A DNA stretch of 64,000 nt. It comes from Chrysomallon squamiferum (taxonomy: Eukaryota; Mollusca; Gastropoda; Neomphalida; Peltospiridae). Below are positions 50,166 to 63,319 of the stretch, in pieces. The notes beneath the pieces are model-generated. The model was not told the origin of the DNA and made no database searches. It saw only the letters and a list, made by a program, of their open reading frames with translations. The translations under genes and the position numbers were made by a program. The stretch spans positions 35,922,522 through 35,986,521 of the forward strand of contig CM022665.1 of the NCBI GenBank assembly GCA_012295275.1. Direction: 5' to 3'. Position 1 is the first letter of the stretch. Each line of letters starts with the position of its first letter.

Positions 50166-50429
50166 CAATTGTTTTAAAAATGTAGACTTGTATTCTGAGA
50201 GCCTCTCTCATCTGATTATTATATATTCTGAACAATCATACTCATCCAATTGGCAGCTTACGCCCATGAATCATCCAATACATCTAATATAAAGACTTTT
50301 GATGGAGTTAGTTGACTGTAGCTCGAGGTGTAAGAAAATATTTATAAACACTTGACAATACCGGAGCTGTGCAACATCCACTTCCAAGATTATTCCAACG
50401 CTTAACAAGTTGACAGACCAGATAAACAA

Positions 50430-51125
50430 TGATTAAGGTAATGAATCAAACAGGGAATTATTAATATAATGAACCAAACCAGGGAATTAATATAATGAAC
50501 CAGACAAGGAATGATTAAGATAATAAACCAGCCAGGGAATGATTAATATAATGAATCAACCAGAGAATCATTAATATAATGAACCAGATAAGGAATGAAT
50601 GATTAAGATAATGAACCAGACAGGAATTATTAATATAATGAACTAAACCAGGGAATTATTAATATAATGAACCAGATAAGGAATGATCAAGATAATGAAC
50701 CAGCCAGGGAATGATTAATATAATGAACCAAACCAGGAAATTAATATAATGAACCAGACAAGGAATGATTAAGATAATGAACCAGCCAGGGAATTATTAA
50801 TATAATGAACGAAACCAGGGAATTAATATAATGAACTAGACAAGGAATGATTAAGATAAGGAACCAGCCGGGGAATTATTAATATAATGAACGAAACCAG
50901 GGAATTAATATAATGAACTAGACAAGGAATGATTAAGATAAGGAACCAGCCGGGGAATTATTAATATATTGAACCAGATAAAGAATGTTTAAGATAATGA
51001 ATCAGCCACAGAATTATTAAGATAATGTTCCAGTCAGGGAATGATTAACATAATGAGAAACCAAGGAATGATTAACATAATGAACCAACCTGGGAAGGAT
51101 TAAGATACTGAACCAAATAGTTAGA
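50430..51125. repeat. Satellite of about 28-30 bp units
   Basis: About 24 diverged units around AATATAATGAACCAGACAAG and GGAATGATTAAGATAATGAA. A block at 50800-50875 is repeated almost exactly at 50871-50955, so short higher-order duplications are present. Confidence 0.9.
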
Positions 51126-51189
51126 TGAATAGTTAGAGAAATAATGAACAAACCAGTCAGTGGGTGAAGCATCTAGCATCTAGACAGAA

Positions 51190-51270
51190 AAAAAAAATAA
51201 TAAAAAAAAAAAATAAAAAAAAAAAAAAAAATAGAAAAAATAGAAAAAAAAAATATATATATATATTAGA
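51190..51270. repeat. A-rich run with (TA)n
   Basis: Poly-A interrupted by single T or G bases, ending in (TA)n. Confidence 0.85.
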
Positions 51271-51997
51271 GATATAATGAATAAGCGGGATACATGACTA
51301 GAGAAATAGTGAACCAGCAAGATTAATAACTACATAAATAGTGAAACAGATAGATAATAAAAAAACAAAAGAACAACGACAAAAAACAACTATTAAAGAT
51401 AAGTAATGAACTAGCTGGCTAAATAACTACTGCGACTGGACCAACTATGAAAATAGCGAAGCATGTAGTGAAGCGATCTCCTTGTGTTTAGCCAACTAAG
51501 CACTGAACCGACTGTGTCAGTGTTAACAAAATAATTAAAACTCATAAAAAAACGGTTTCACTACTTATATCCACAGAACAATTAAATTAAGTGTAGTAAA
51601 TATGCGATAACATATTGTCTGTTTGGAATTAAATATTAATGTTTGAAAGAGAAGAACCGCATAATAGAACAGTTGTCCTGTTCGGTTAAGTTTCCATCGC
51701 AGCTTTCATTTGTCTTAGTCATTTCATGATTTACAAGCCAGAATTGCCTATGTATCTTTTGTTCCACTTCTTTATTTTTCATCTTGACATTAATTACGGA
51801 AAATGTTGTACTATTAATACATGTTAAAATATAACACATTAATAAGATGTAATTACAGTGTACATAACCAGTAATAAGGAAAACGTTAATTTGTCGTAGT
51901 TTAAACAAGCATATGCTGGATGGACATGGACCTGCAGGACATCGAGAAGCAATGTTTCTGCCACTGGATATGATATTAAATGTAACAAGTAGAACAC
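51271..51997. other. Spacer, nothing recognised
   Basis: AT-rich. The words TTTGTCTTAGTCATTT and GATTTACAAG occur both here (about 51710-51735) and at 49780-49810, so a short segment is duplicated across the repeat block. Confidence 0.45.
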
Positions 51998-52185
51998 TTT
52001 TTTCTATTTGTAGTAAATACTTCTACTTTTTTACAAACGAATGAGAAAAAGATAAAAAAAAAATAAAAAAAATAAAAACCTGAAAAATAGAACGACTGTT
52101 ATAAAATAATGTTCCGTTTTAGATTTTGTAATCTTTTCTATTTGTAGTAAATACTTCTACTTTTTTACAAACGAATGAGAAAAAG

Positions 52186-52221
<36 letters not shown>

Positions 52222-52273
52222 AAAATAGAACGACTGTTATAAAATAATTTTCCGTTTTAGATTTTGTAATCTC
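51998..52273. repeat. Tandem duplication, 134-bp period
   Basis: Two near-identical copies share CTATTTGTAGTAAATACTTC, an A-rich run of different length, and AGAACGACTGTTATAAAATA. The copies differ mainly in the A-run. Confidence 0.92.
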
Positions 52274-54055
52274 TGTCAGTTTTCTTTTCTCTCGTATTTT
52301 TTGCATATATTGCCACTATGTAATTAAAAACACTGAAATTGTTGGTAGAAGTGAAAGCCTGGCTGTAGTTTGTGTAAATTTTAATATCGATATCGTGGCA
52401 ATACTGGACGGTGCGCTATACACGCGACACTACCGTTTTAGACTGAAAATTATATAGATAACGTGATAGCTCCCTTTTGGATCCGCCCCTAAACTGGGTG
52501 CACCGGATAATTCAAGACTGTAAAATTTCTGTACTGAAACATATTCGTGACAATGAAGTCGTTCTATGTAGAAAGATTCAGAAATAATTATACTGGAAAA
52601 AGGTAGGCAGTCAAATGATTAGATAAAATATTTGTAACATATCTGACAAGGTTAGTACTATGAGGATGACAAGAAGCGTGTGTATATGGATGTTAAATTC
52701 CCAGACATGTGAGAAAAGCATATAATAGACAAAAATAAATTAAAAATAAATTAAATAAATTAAAAATACATGTCCATGGGAAACAGCCACATCCATCCAC
52801 TGATCCATCCTTTTGACTTTTTATCTCACTGCGTTTAACTCTGTGGTTTCAATAGTGAATGACGTACTTGCATAACCACACAGATACTATTCTGAAAGAA
52901 AACTTACGAAATTTCAGCTCCGATCGTATTTCTGAATGAATTTTTACGCGTCTGGTGGTAACTGTCAGTATGATCTGATATATGACGTCACTGTATAGAT
53001 TGTTTTTATCGATTAACCGTAAGTCATTTTTTGGTTGTTTTGCTACCTTGGTGTAGAACCAGCAATGTATCAGTTGTATTACTATTATTTTTTATACCCA
53101 CCTCGGTGTAGTACCAGCAACGTTTCAGTTGTATTCCCTTCAGTTCGAAAATTTGTTTATGATGTTTTATTACCTGTAGATACATAACTAGAAAAACAAA
53201 ACAAAAATTTGAACATTTTAGTTGTTTATTTTTATAATAAACATAATTTTTAATGTTTTATTTTTTATGTTTCTTAGTGATTATATATATATTTTTTGCT
53301 TTTCTTTAACATCAAAAATATCATTTAGTCCAAATTGATTTGATAAATATAATTTGTAATTCCCTCTGAATGTTGCCGACAAATAAACAAACACACATAT
53401 ATCAGCTCATATACATTACAGTACAGTGGGGTTTTAAAATTTAATTTAGATTTCAGTCCAGATTTGTTAAAAATTACAAATTTTAATTCAGATTTTGGAC
53501 TAAGCTGAATGTTTGTTGGAAGACAATTTTGGTTCTCAACTGGAAGAATTTTTTTAAAGTAATCCTGACAAAATGTCAGACTTTGTTATTCTGTGCCACA
53601 ATGAGAGAAATCATCCAGCAACTACAAAAAGTTTCTACTAATAAACCTTTCTTTTGGCACCAGTCTTCCAAGTAAATAAATTAAAACAAAATCACTTATT
53701 AGATAAAATAGAAATTCAAACTTTGAGAAATAGGTATATTTTTTCCAACAGAAAGAATGAGCATAAAAAAGTATTTTTTTTAAAAATATTTCCACAAACA
53801 TTTATACACTTTATGACTGCCATTACACAAAAAGAAATGTTTTTTTTTTTTTTTTAAATAATAAAAAATCTGGAAATATTCTTATGACAAGAGTTGTTTA
53901 TCAAGTTAGAAATGTAACATTTCAAAACCCAAGGTCAGTGTATGATCATCAGCGGAGAAGTGAAACTTTGTTTTGTGTTTTACTCAGTTTGTCAAAATGC
54001 AGTTATAGCTCTTCTGGCTGGAACACTTTGTAATATGTCTGTGAAGCAAAATTAC
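52274..54055. other. Spacer, no gene supported
   Basis: AT-rich unique sequence. GGTGTAG(A/T)ACCAGCAA occurs twice (about 53050 and 53107), a small local duplication of about 57 bases. No coding or RNA gene seen. Confidence 0.4.
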
Positions 54056-54059
54056 TACT

Positions 54060-54623
54060 GGCAAACTTCAACTAGTTTTTTTATTTCAACAACAAGAAGC
54101 AAAGTAGACAGGATAGAATAAATAAATAAGTAAACAAATAAAGTATCAAACTGTATTGTGGAAAATCGATATAATTTTCGATATATCGATATAATAAAAT
54201 AATTTATGGTAAAAACAACAAGTAAATTAGAGGGGATAGAATAAATTAATAAGTAAACAAATAAATAAAGTATCAAACTATATTGTGGAAAATCGATATA
54301 ATTTTTAGATTCCTTAGTGAGTACATCTCACGTAAGGGACCTAACTCTAATCTGTGTTCGTGAACACATATCACTAAAGGGAGATAAGTCTAATCGATAT
54401 AGTTTTTACTTTCCTTAGTTAGTACATCTCAAATAATTGACCTAACTCTAATCCATGTTTGTGAATACATATCACTAAAGGGAGATTAGTCTAATCTATA
54501 TAATTTTTACTTTGCTTAGTGAGTACATCTTACTTAAGGGACATAACTGTAATGAGTGTTCGTGAACACATATCACTAAAGGGAGATAAGTCTAATCGAT
54601 ATGATTTTTAGTTTGCTTAGTAT

Positions 54624-54654
<31 letters not shown>

Positions 54655-56540
54655 AACACACATACAAATACTCACACTCAAACACACACACACACATACA
54701 CATAAACATCTGGTACTGAAAGCATATAAAATTCAAAAAGAAACAAAATTCAATTAATTAAAAATTCCCAGAAAATTTAATAATAAATAAATATCAGAAT
54801 ATTAATAAAATACAAAAGAAATAATAAATTCTGAAATTAAAAACCCATTCTATCAAATGACAAAATAAAAAAGTAATTTATTATAAAAACAACAAGTATT
54901 GTAGACAGGATAGAATAAATTAATAAGTAAACAAATAAATAAAGTATCAAACTGTATTGTGGAAAATCGATATTATTTTTAGATTCCTTAGTGAGTACAT
55001 CTCACGTAAGGGCCTAACTCTATTCTGTGTTCGTGAACACATATCACTAAAGGGAAATAAGTCTAATCGATATAATTTTTACTTTCCTCAGTGAGTACAT
55101 CTCAAGTAAGGGACCTAACTCTAATCTGTGTTTGTGAACACATATCACTAAAGGGAGATAATTCTAACCGATATGATTTTTAGTTTCCTTAGTATATATA
55201 TATATATATATATAAAACCATACACACAAACACACACATACACACATATACAGAGAATCATCTCCTACTGAATGCATATACAATTCTAAAAGAAACAAAA
55301 TTCAATTAATTAAAAATTGCCAGAAAATTTAACAATAAACATCACAATATTAATAAAATACAAAAAGAAATAATATATTGTGAACACTTTTCACTAAAGG
55401 GACATAAGTCTAATCGATATAATTTTTGCCGTGCTTAGTGTGTACATCTCAATTAATGGACCTAGCTCTAATCTGTGTTTGTGAACACATATCACTAAAG
55501 GGAGATAAGTCTAATCGATATCATTTTTAGTTTCCTTAGTATATATATATATATATACAGACACACATACAAATACACACACTCACACATATACAGAGAA
55601 ACATCTCCTACTGAATACATATACAATTCTAAAAGAAACAATCTTCAATTAATTAAAAATTGCCAGAAAATTTAATAATAAATAAACATCAGAATATTAA
55701 TCAAATACAAAAAGAAATAATATATTCTGATAATAAAAACCCATTCTATAAAATGACACAATAAATAATTTGATTTACTGATTGTTTTATTTTATCAACA
55801 ACAAGCAAAGGAGACAGGATAAAATAAATTAATAAGTAAACAAATAAATAAAGTATCAAACTGTATTGTGGAAAATCGATATAATTTTTAGTTTCCTTAG
55901 TGATTACATCTCACGTAAGGGACATAAATCTAATCCCTGTTGGTGGACACACATCACTAAAGGGAGATAAGGCTAATTGATGGAATTTTTTCTTTGCTTA
56001 CTGAGTACATCTCACGTCAGGGACTTAACTCTGATCTCTGTTTGCGAGTATATATCACTAAAGCGAAAAAATTGTAATCGATACAATTTTTACTTTTCTT
56101 AGTGAGTACATGTCACGTCAGGGGCCTTTCTCTAGTCCATGTTCGTGCACAGATATTACTAAAGGGAGATAAGTCTAATCGATATAATTTTGAATTTTCT
56201 TGGTGAGGAAATCTCACGTAAGGGACCTCACTATAACCTATGTTTGTGAGTATATATCACTAAAGCGAAATAATTCTAATCGATATAATTTTTACTTTGT
56301 TTAGTGAGTACATATCACGTAAGGGACTTAAATCTATGTTTCTGAGTATATATCACTAAAGGGAGATAAGTCTAATCGATAGAATTTTTACTTTTCTTAG
56401 TGAGTACATTTCATGTAACGGACCTTTCTCTAATCCATGTTCGTGAACAGATATCAGCAGAGGGAGAAAAGTCTAATCGACAGAATATTCAATTTTCTTG
56501 ATGACTAACTCATTTCACTAAAGCGAAATAATTTTAATTG
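54060..56540 (+). repeat. Satellite B-related array, inverted, about 100-bp units
   Basis: Twelve or more units of AGTGAGTACATCTCACGTAA, GGGACCTAACTCTAATCTGT, GTGAACACATATCACTAAAG, GGAGATAAGTCTAATCGATA. Each unit is two diverged copies of a 42-45 bp core. The core aligns with the reverse complement of the satellite B core (AGTGAACACATCTCACATAA then GGGAGGCAACTCTAA). Groups of units are separated by about 450-bp spacers containing (TA)n, a CA-rich stretch and AAGTATCAAACTGTATTGTG. Confidence 0.88.
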
Positions 56541-59500
56541 ATATATTTTCTCCATCTGATGACGATTACGATGATGTTGATGTCATTGTTATTGATTTTG
56601 TTAACAACATTATTGTCATTATCAGTACTACTAGAACTATTATTGTTTTTATAGCTGTTAATTTATTTGATTTTATTTGATTAACTTTAACACTGTCATT
56701 ATCACTACTATCACTATTAACATTATTACTATTAATTTTTTTCATTTTATTTTACTAACTTTCTATAAAGAAAATACTTTTATTTTTCCCTTTTTATTAA
56801 TTTCATCTTCACCAAATTTACAGGTATTTCTCTTTACCATTTAGGTGATGTCCTTCGACTACACCATTCTTGAGCAGAAGGTGCATGTGTAGATTCTCCT
56901 CTTCATTTTCCTCTTCTCATCCTGAGAAAACAAACCGTAGAAATGTCAGTATTTCATTTAACAAACTTTAAAACAAATACAAAATTAATCCCATCATTGC
57001 TAGTGCTACCCTCATCACTATCGATTATGATAATTCTTATTTTTATCTTTGATGATCATGATGACAATAAAGATAATGTTGATGTCATTGTTATTGTTCT
57101 TGTTAACTACATTATTGTCATTATCAGTACTACTAGAACTATTGTTGTTTTTATTGCTATTAATTTATTTCATTTTATTTTATGAACTTTTTGTAAAGAA
57201 ATATTTTTAGTTTTCTCTTTTTATTAATTTATTCTTCACAAAATGTACAGGAATTTCGGTTTACCATTTAGGTGATGTCTTTCTCCTGCAGCATTCTTAA
57301 ACAGAACATGCATGTGTAGATATCAGTATGTCTACATTAAAATGCATACACTCCAGCTCAAAAGCCAGAAATCCAAGGAAAATGAAAAACCTATTCCTGG
57401 CTTCATCTGTGGATTCTGGTCTTCAGTTTCCTCTTGTCATCCTGGAAAAACAAACCGTAGAAATGTCAATATTTCATTGAACAAACTTTAAATCAAATAA
57501 AGTAAATAATTCCATCATTACTAGTGTTACCCTTTTTATTATCAGCATCATTATGACACTTATTGTCTTTAATGATCAAGATGTTCGTGATGATGTTGTT
57601 GTTGTAGTTGTTGTTGTTGTTATTCTCATTATTATTCTCATTTTCAGTACAGCCATTATTGTTTTTACTATTTTTGTTGTTGTTGTTATTATCACTTTAT
57701 TGTGTTTATCTCACTTCTTTTAATTCCTTTTTATAAAGCCAATACTTTTATGTTTTATTTATCTTCTTCGAAAACTGTACAGGCATTTCTCTTTACCATT
57801 CAGGTGATGTCTTGCTCCTGCAGCATTCTTTCACCTTCTTCTCCTATGGGACCTACGGATTATAAAGCAGAACATGCATGTGTAGACATCAGTATTAAGA
57901 GTCTGATGTCTACGTTAAAATGCATACATGCCCATCCAAATGCCGGAAACCCCGAAAAAATGAAAAACCCATTCCTGTCTTCATCTTCCTCTTGTCATCC
58001 TGTGAAAACAAATCTAAACATATCAGTATTTCATTTAACAAACATTAAAACAAATACAACATTAATTCCATCATTACTAGTATTACTATTATTGTTATAA
58101 TCATACAATAGCTCCTACATTCTCTTTGATGATGATCTTTTTAATTAACTTTAACACTGTCATTATCACTACTATCACTATTAATATTATTTCTATTAAT
58201 ATTATTACTATTTCTATTAATATTATTACTATTCATTTGTTTCATTTTATTTTAATAACTTTCTATAAAGAAAATACTTTTATTTTTCACTTTTCATTAA
58301 TTTCATCTTCACCAAATTTACAGGTATTTCCCTTTACCATTTAGGTGATGTCCTACTCATGCACCATTCTTTTGCAGAAGATGCATGTGTAGATTTTCCT
58401 CTTCATTTTCCTCTTCTCATCCTGAGAAAACAAACCGTAGAAATGTCAGTATTTCATTTAACAAACTTTAAAACAAATACAAAATTAATCCCATCATTGC
58501 TAGTGCTACCCTCATCACTATCGATTATGATAATTCTTATTATTCTCTTTGATGATCATGATGACGATAAAGATGATGTTGATGTCATCGTTATTGTTCT
58601 TGTTAACTACATTATTGTCATTATCAGTACTACTAGAACTATTGTTTTTATTGCTATTAATTTATTTCATTTTATTTTAATAACTTTTTGTAAAGCAAAT
58701 ATTTCTATTTTTCTCTTTTTATTAATTTATTCTTCACAAAATGTACAGGCATTTCTGTTTACCCTTTAGGTGAAGTCCTTCACCTGCACCATTCTTAAGC
58801 AGAAGATGCATGTGCAAATTCTCCTCTTGTCATCCTGAGAAAACAAACCGTAGAAATGTCAGTATTTCATTTAGCAAACTTTAAAACAAATACAAAATTA
58901 ATTCCATCATTACTAGTGTTACTCTTGTTACTATCATCATCATGATAATTCTTGTTATTCTCTTGATGATGATGACTATGATGATGATGTTGATGTCATC
59001 CTTGTTATTGTTTCTGATAACTTCATTATTCTAATTATCAGTATCATCACTATTATTATTTTAATTACATTTTATTTCATTTTCATTACTTTTTGTAAAG
59101 CAAATATTTTTATTTTTCACTTTTTATTAATTTATTCTTTACAGAATGTACAGGAATTTCGGTTTACCATTTAGGTGATGTCTTTCTCCTGCAGCATTCT
59201 TAAACAGAACATGCATGTGTAGATATCAGTATGTCTACGTTAAAATGCATACACTCCAGCTCAAAAGCCAAAAATCCAAGGAAAGTGAAAAACCTATTCC
59301 TGGCTTCATCTGTGGATTCTGGTCTTCAGTTTCCTCTTGTCATCCTGGAAAAACAAACCGCAGAAATGTCAATATTTCATTGAACAAACTTTAAATCAAA
59401 TAAAGTAAATAATTCCATCATTACTAGTGTTACCCTTTTTATTATCAGCATCATTATGACACTTATTCTTTTATGATCAAGATGTTCGTGATGATGTTGT

Positions 59501-60960
59501 TGTTGTAGTTGTTGTTGTTATTCTCATTATTATTCTCATTTTCAGTACTGCCATTATTGTTTTTACTATTTTTGTTGTTGTTGTTGTTATTATCACTTTA
59601 TTTTATTTTATCTTATCTTATCTAACTTCTTTTAATTCCTTTTTATCAGGCCAATACTTTTCTTTTTTATTAAGCTTTTTCAAAAAATGTACAGGCATTT
59701 CTCTTTACCATTCAGATGATGTCTCTCTCCTGCAGCACTCTTTCACCTTCTTCACCTGTGAGATCTACGGATTATAAAGCAGAACATGCATGTGTAGACA
59801 TCAGTATTAAGAGTCTGATGTCTACGTTAAAATGCATACATGCCCATCCAAATGAAGGCAACCCCGAAAAAATGAAAAACCCATTCCTGTCTTCAGCTGT
59901 GTATTCCTGTCTTCATCTTCCTCTTGTCATCCTGTGAAAACAAATCTAAACATATCAGTATTTCATTTAACAAACATTAAAACAAATACAACATTAATTC
60001 CATCATTACTAGTATTACTATTATTGTTATAATCATACAATAGCTCCTACATTCTCTTTGATGATGATCTTTTTAATTAACTTTAACACTGTCATTATCA
60101 CTACTATCACTATTAATATTATTTCTATTAATATTATTACTATTTCTATTAATATTATTACTATTCATTTGTTTCATTTTATTTTAATAACTTTCTATAA
60201 AGAAAATACTTTTATTTTTCACTTTTTATTAATTTCATCTTCACCAAATTTACAGGTATTTCTCTTTACCATTTAGGTGATGTCCTAGTCATTCTTTTGC
60301 AGAAGATGCATATGTAGATTTTCCTCTTCATTTTCCTCTTCTCATCCTGAGAAAACAAACCGTAGAAATGTCAGTATTTTATTTGAGAAACTTTAAATCA
60401 AATAGAAAGTTAATTCCATTATTTCTAGTGTTACCCTCATTAGTATTATCATCATAAGTATTATTCTCTTTGATGATGATGATGACAATGGTGTTATTGT
60501 TCTTGATAACTTCATTATTATGATTATTGGTATTCTCCCTATTATTCTTTTTATTACTATTAATTTATTTCATTTTATTTTAATTTCTTTTTGGAAACTT
60601 AAAATTCTTATTTTTCAATTTTTATTAATTTCATCTTCACAAAATGTACAGGCATTTCTGTTTACCACTGAGGTAATGTCTTTCTCTTGCAACATATTTG
60701 CACATGTGAAGACATCCTTATTTCTATGTTAAAATGCATACACTCAATCCCAAATTCCAGAAATCCAAGGAAAATGAGAAACCCATTCCTGACTTCATCT
60801 GTGGGTTCTTGTCTATATTTTCCTCTTCTCATTCTATGAAAAGAAACCAAACAAATATCAGTATTTCATGTAGCAAACATTCAAGTAAATACAAAATTAA
60901 TTCCATTATTACTTTTATTACTTTAATATTCTATTGACTGAAGTGATGATGATGTTGTAA
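56541..60960 (+). repeat. Satellite A, right cluster, inverted
   Basis: About nine units in the orientation opposite to 37912-39905. Marker CAAACCGTAGAAATGTCA occurs at about 56933, 57452, 58433, 58846, 59354 and 60357, with three diverged versions (58010, 59940, 60840). A higher-order repeat of about 1.9 kb is visible: 57242, 57782 and 58069 recur at about 59147, 59693 and 60000. Open frames such as that at 58359-58769 are not conserved between units. Confidence 0.93.
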
Positions 60961-61334
60961 CTGATACTGTTGTTACTTCATTATTTTTGTGACTGTTCGT
61001 ATTATTATCATCATCATCATCATTATCATATTTATAGGATTTGCTCCTGAAAATTTGAAGTATGGTTATCCTGGGAAGTATTTGAATAATGTATGTTGGT
61101 ATATATTCAATTTTGTTTAATCACTGTTAATTAAAAAAAATAATAATAATAAAAAAATGTATGTTTTTTTTTGTATCTTATAAATACAATTATAATAAAT
61201 GCAATTAAAAGAAAATTAGATTTTGAACTCTAGATATCAAGAACCAATTCTGAAAATTTAAACAAACTTTCATTTACTTTTTGCTACAGGTTTTTCACAT
61301 TATTGTTACTATTACTTTTTTATTGTATTTTTTA
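60961..61334. other. AT-rich transition region
   Basis: Contains a CATCAT/TATTAT trinucleotide run at 61002-61025 and A-rich runs. No gene. Confidence 0.5.
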
Positions 61335-61720
61335 TTTAGTCTTAAGTAATTATAAATCCAAATTTGCTGATTCTGCAAAGAAATGTTTTCGTTTCACAGA
61401 TGTTTGTTCTTTATCTGCTAAATAAGGAACATAGGGATTATGGATGGAAGCAAATCTCAAATTACTACAATTGTGAGAAAATATTATTGTTTTGTTACAA
61501 GTCTTTTTTTTTTCTTTTTTTAATGTTTTAGATTTTTATATGTCATTGAAAAATGTTTATTATTTCACAAACTCTTATAATTTAATTGTTCTATTTCTTT
61601 ACAAATTCTAAGTAACCTAAATTAAAAATACATTAATCCAAATATATACATATTGATAATCCTGTGAAAGATTTAAATCAAAAATGTAAATAATAATTTA
61701 AGTGTGAATATATTTAGTTC
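61335..61720 (-). repeat. Dispersed repeat family D, partial copy
   Basis: Collinear with 63610-64000. Shared features are TAAGTAATTA-AAATCCAAA, CTGCTAAATAA-GAAC, ATTATGGATG versus ATTATGAATG, TTTAGATTTT, TTTCTTTA and the end AATAATAATTTAAG. Strongly diverged, so an old duplication. Confidence 0.55.
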
Positions 61721-62799
61721 TTAACTTGATGTAAACTTTGCTTTACTCTTACTAATTCTTCTTGTTGTTGTCATTGTTGTTATCCTTTTTAACATTACTA
61801 CTACTGTTATTATTATTACTATTATTAGTTGTTGTTATTAGTATTACTACTGTTCAACTGTTTCTGATGTTCTGTTTTAAAGAAAGTTCAACTGAAGAGA
61901 GCAGGAAATTTCACAAAGCAGGCAATAAGAAATTAACTTTATGAAAACAATGAATGGATAAACAGCAGACCTGTTACTAACTTCCACTGATATAACAACT
62001 AGTTATGTTTAATTACTCCATGGATTTGGGGCAAGTCTGTTAAAGATATTGGGAGCAGCCAATCTCTAACATGTCTGCCATATTTTCAAGTCACATTTAT
62101 TAGTATCAGTCTTTTAAACATTACAGCAGTGTAATATTAGTAACAGGTCTTACTGATTCACGGAAATATCAATAATACCACGGGCAGAGTGATATTTATT
62201 GATATCTTTCCCATTTACATAACTTATAATTTCATTATGTACCTGCTTGTCACTTCTCCTTTTTGAGAGCTGACTATAACATTATATTTTGTTTTACAGA
62301 ATGAGAAAGGACTGGTTCAATTGTTTCTATAAAGACATTTTTAGTAAGCTGAATATTATCATGAATAACACTACATAAAATGTTCTCTTTTATATTTACA
62401 TATTTTGATTTTTCATTCTTTCACAGGATTATGAAATAAGTTTAAAATTAAACAGGAAAAGCTAGTAAGTAACTCTTATTCCAATGAATAAAGAAAAACA
62501 TTCATTCTAAACTAATTCTAAAGATATTAAAAACAGATTTATTTAGATTTATATATTACTGTTATTTATTTATTTATTTATAATATTCTTTTTTTTTCAG
62601 CGAAAGATATTTAAATTAAGTTATCCAAATTATTTTTATGTTGCTGAAATATCTTTGAAATTTTTGTATCCTCTTTTTTCATTATGTGCCTACTAAAATA
62701 AAGAAATTCAAATTTATTTCAAAAATCCTACATACACATTTCCTAACTGCATTAAACTATTATTTATTATACAATTCCTAAGTTTTATTCAGATGCAAG
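61721..62799. other. Intergenic, no gene supported
   Basis: A TTGTTG/TTATTA run at 61760-61850 and (TTTA)n at 62565-62582. Remaining sequence is AT-rich and unassigned. Confidence 0.45.
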
Positions 62800-62809
62800 A
62801 TGTGAAGAA

Positions 62810-63190
62810 ATTCTTTGCTGTGTCTCTGTGTTAATGTGTGTTTGCATGTTTTGTGTTGTGTCATTTAAGAGTGCAGTGTATGTGTTTTGTATCATACATT
62901 TATGTAAGTTGGTTTGTGTGATTTGTGTGTGATATATATATGGGATGTGTGTGTGTGAAACTTGTGTGTTGTATGCACAAAATATAACAGAAGCAGCACA
63001 AACACAAAACACACCATGTTGTGCTGTGCATGTCAGATTTGTGTCTGCTGTCTGTGTGCGTGTATGTTTCTATGACTGTCTCCATATTTTTGTGTGTATG
63101 TGTGTTATTTTTTCTGTATGTTTCTGTACATGTATGTGTGTCATGTAGAACTGTGGTGTATGTGGCTTATTGGTTTGTGTGCTTTTAAGT
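62810..63190. repeat. GT-rich low-complexity block
   Basis: Imperfect TGTGTT/GTGTGT repeats with a CA-rich centre (about 62978-63015). It resembles 10918-11290 in style, and both blocks lie next to a family D copy. Confidence 0.75.
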
Positions 63191-63319
63191 ACGTTATATT
63201 TACATTCAGTCAGGTTTAATCACTATTAATAAAATAAATTAATTTTGTCAGTGACTATACAAGTCATTATAAGTATACAGTTTGAGTTTATAGATGAGTC
63301 ATTTTTATAAATTTCTTTC

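Noticed and set aside
56943-58769. Hydrophobic ORFs (for example 58359-58769, 136 codons) as membrane proteins
   Set aside because: They lie across satellite A units, are not kept open from unit to unit, and their Ile/Leu runs come from ATT/TTA trinucleotide repeats.
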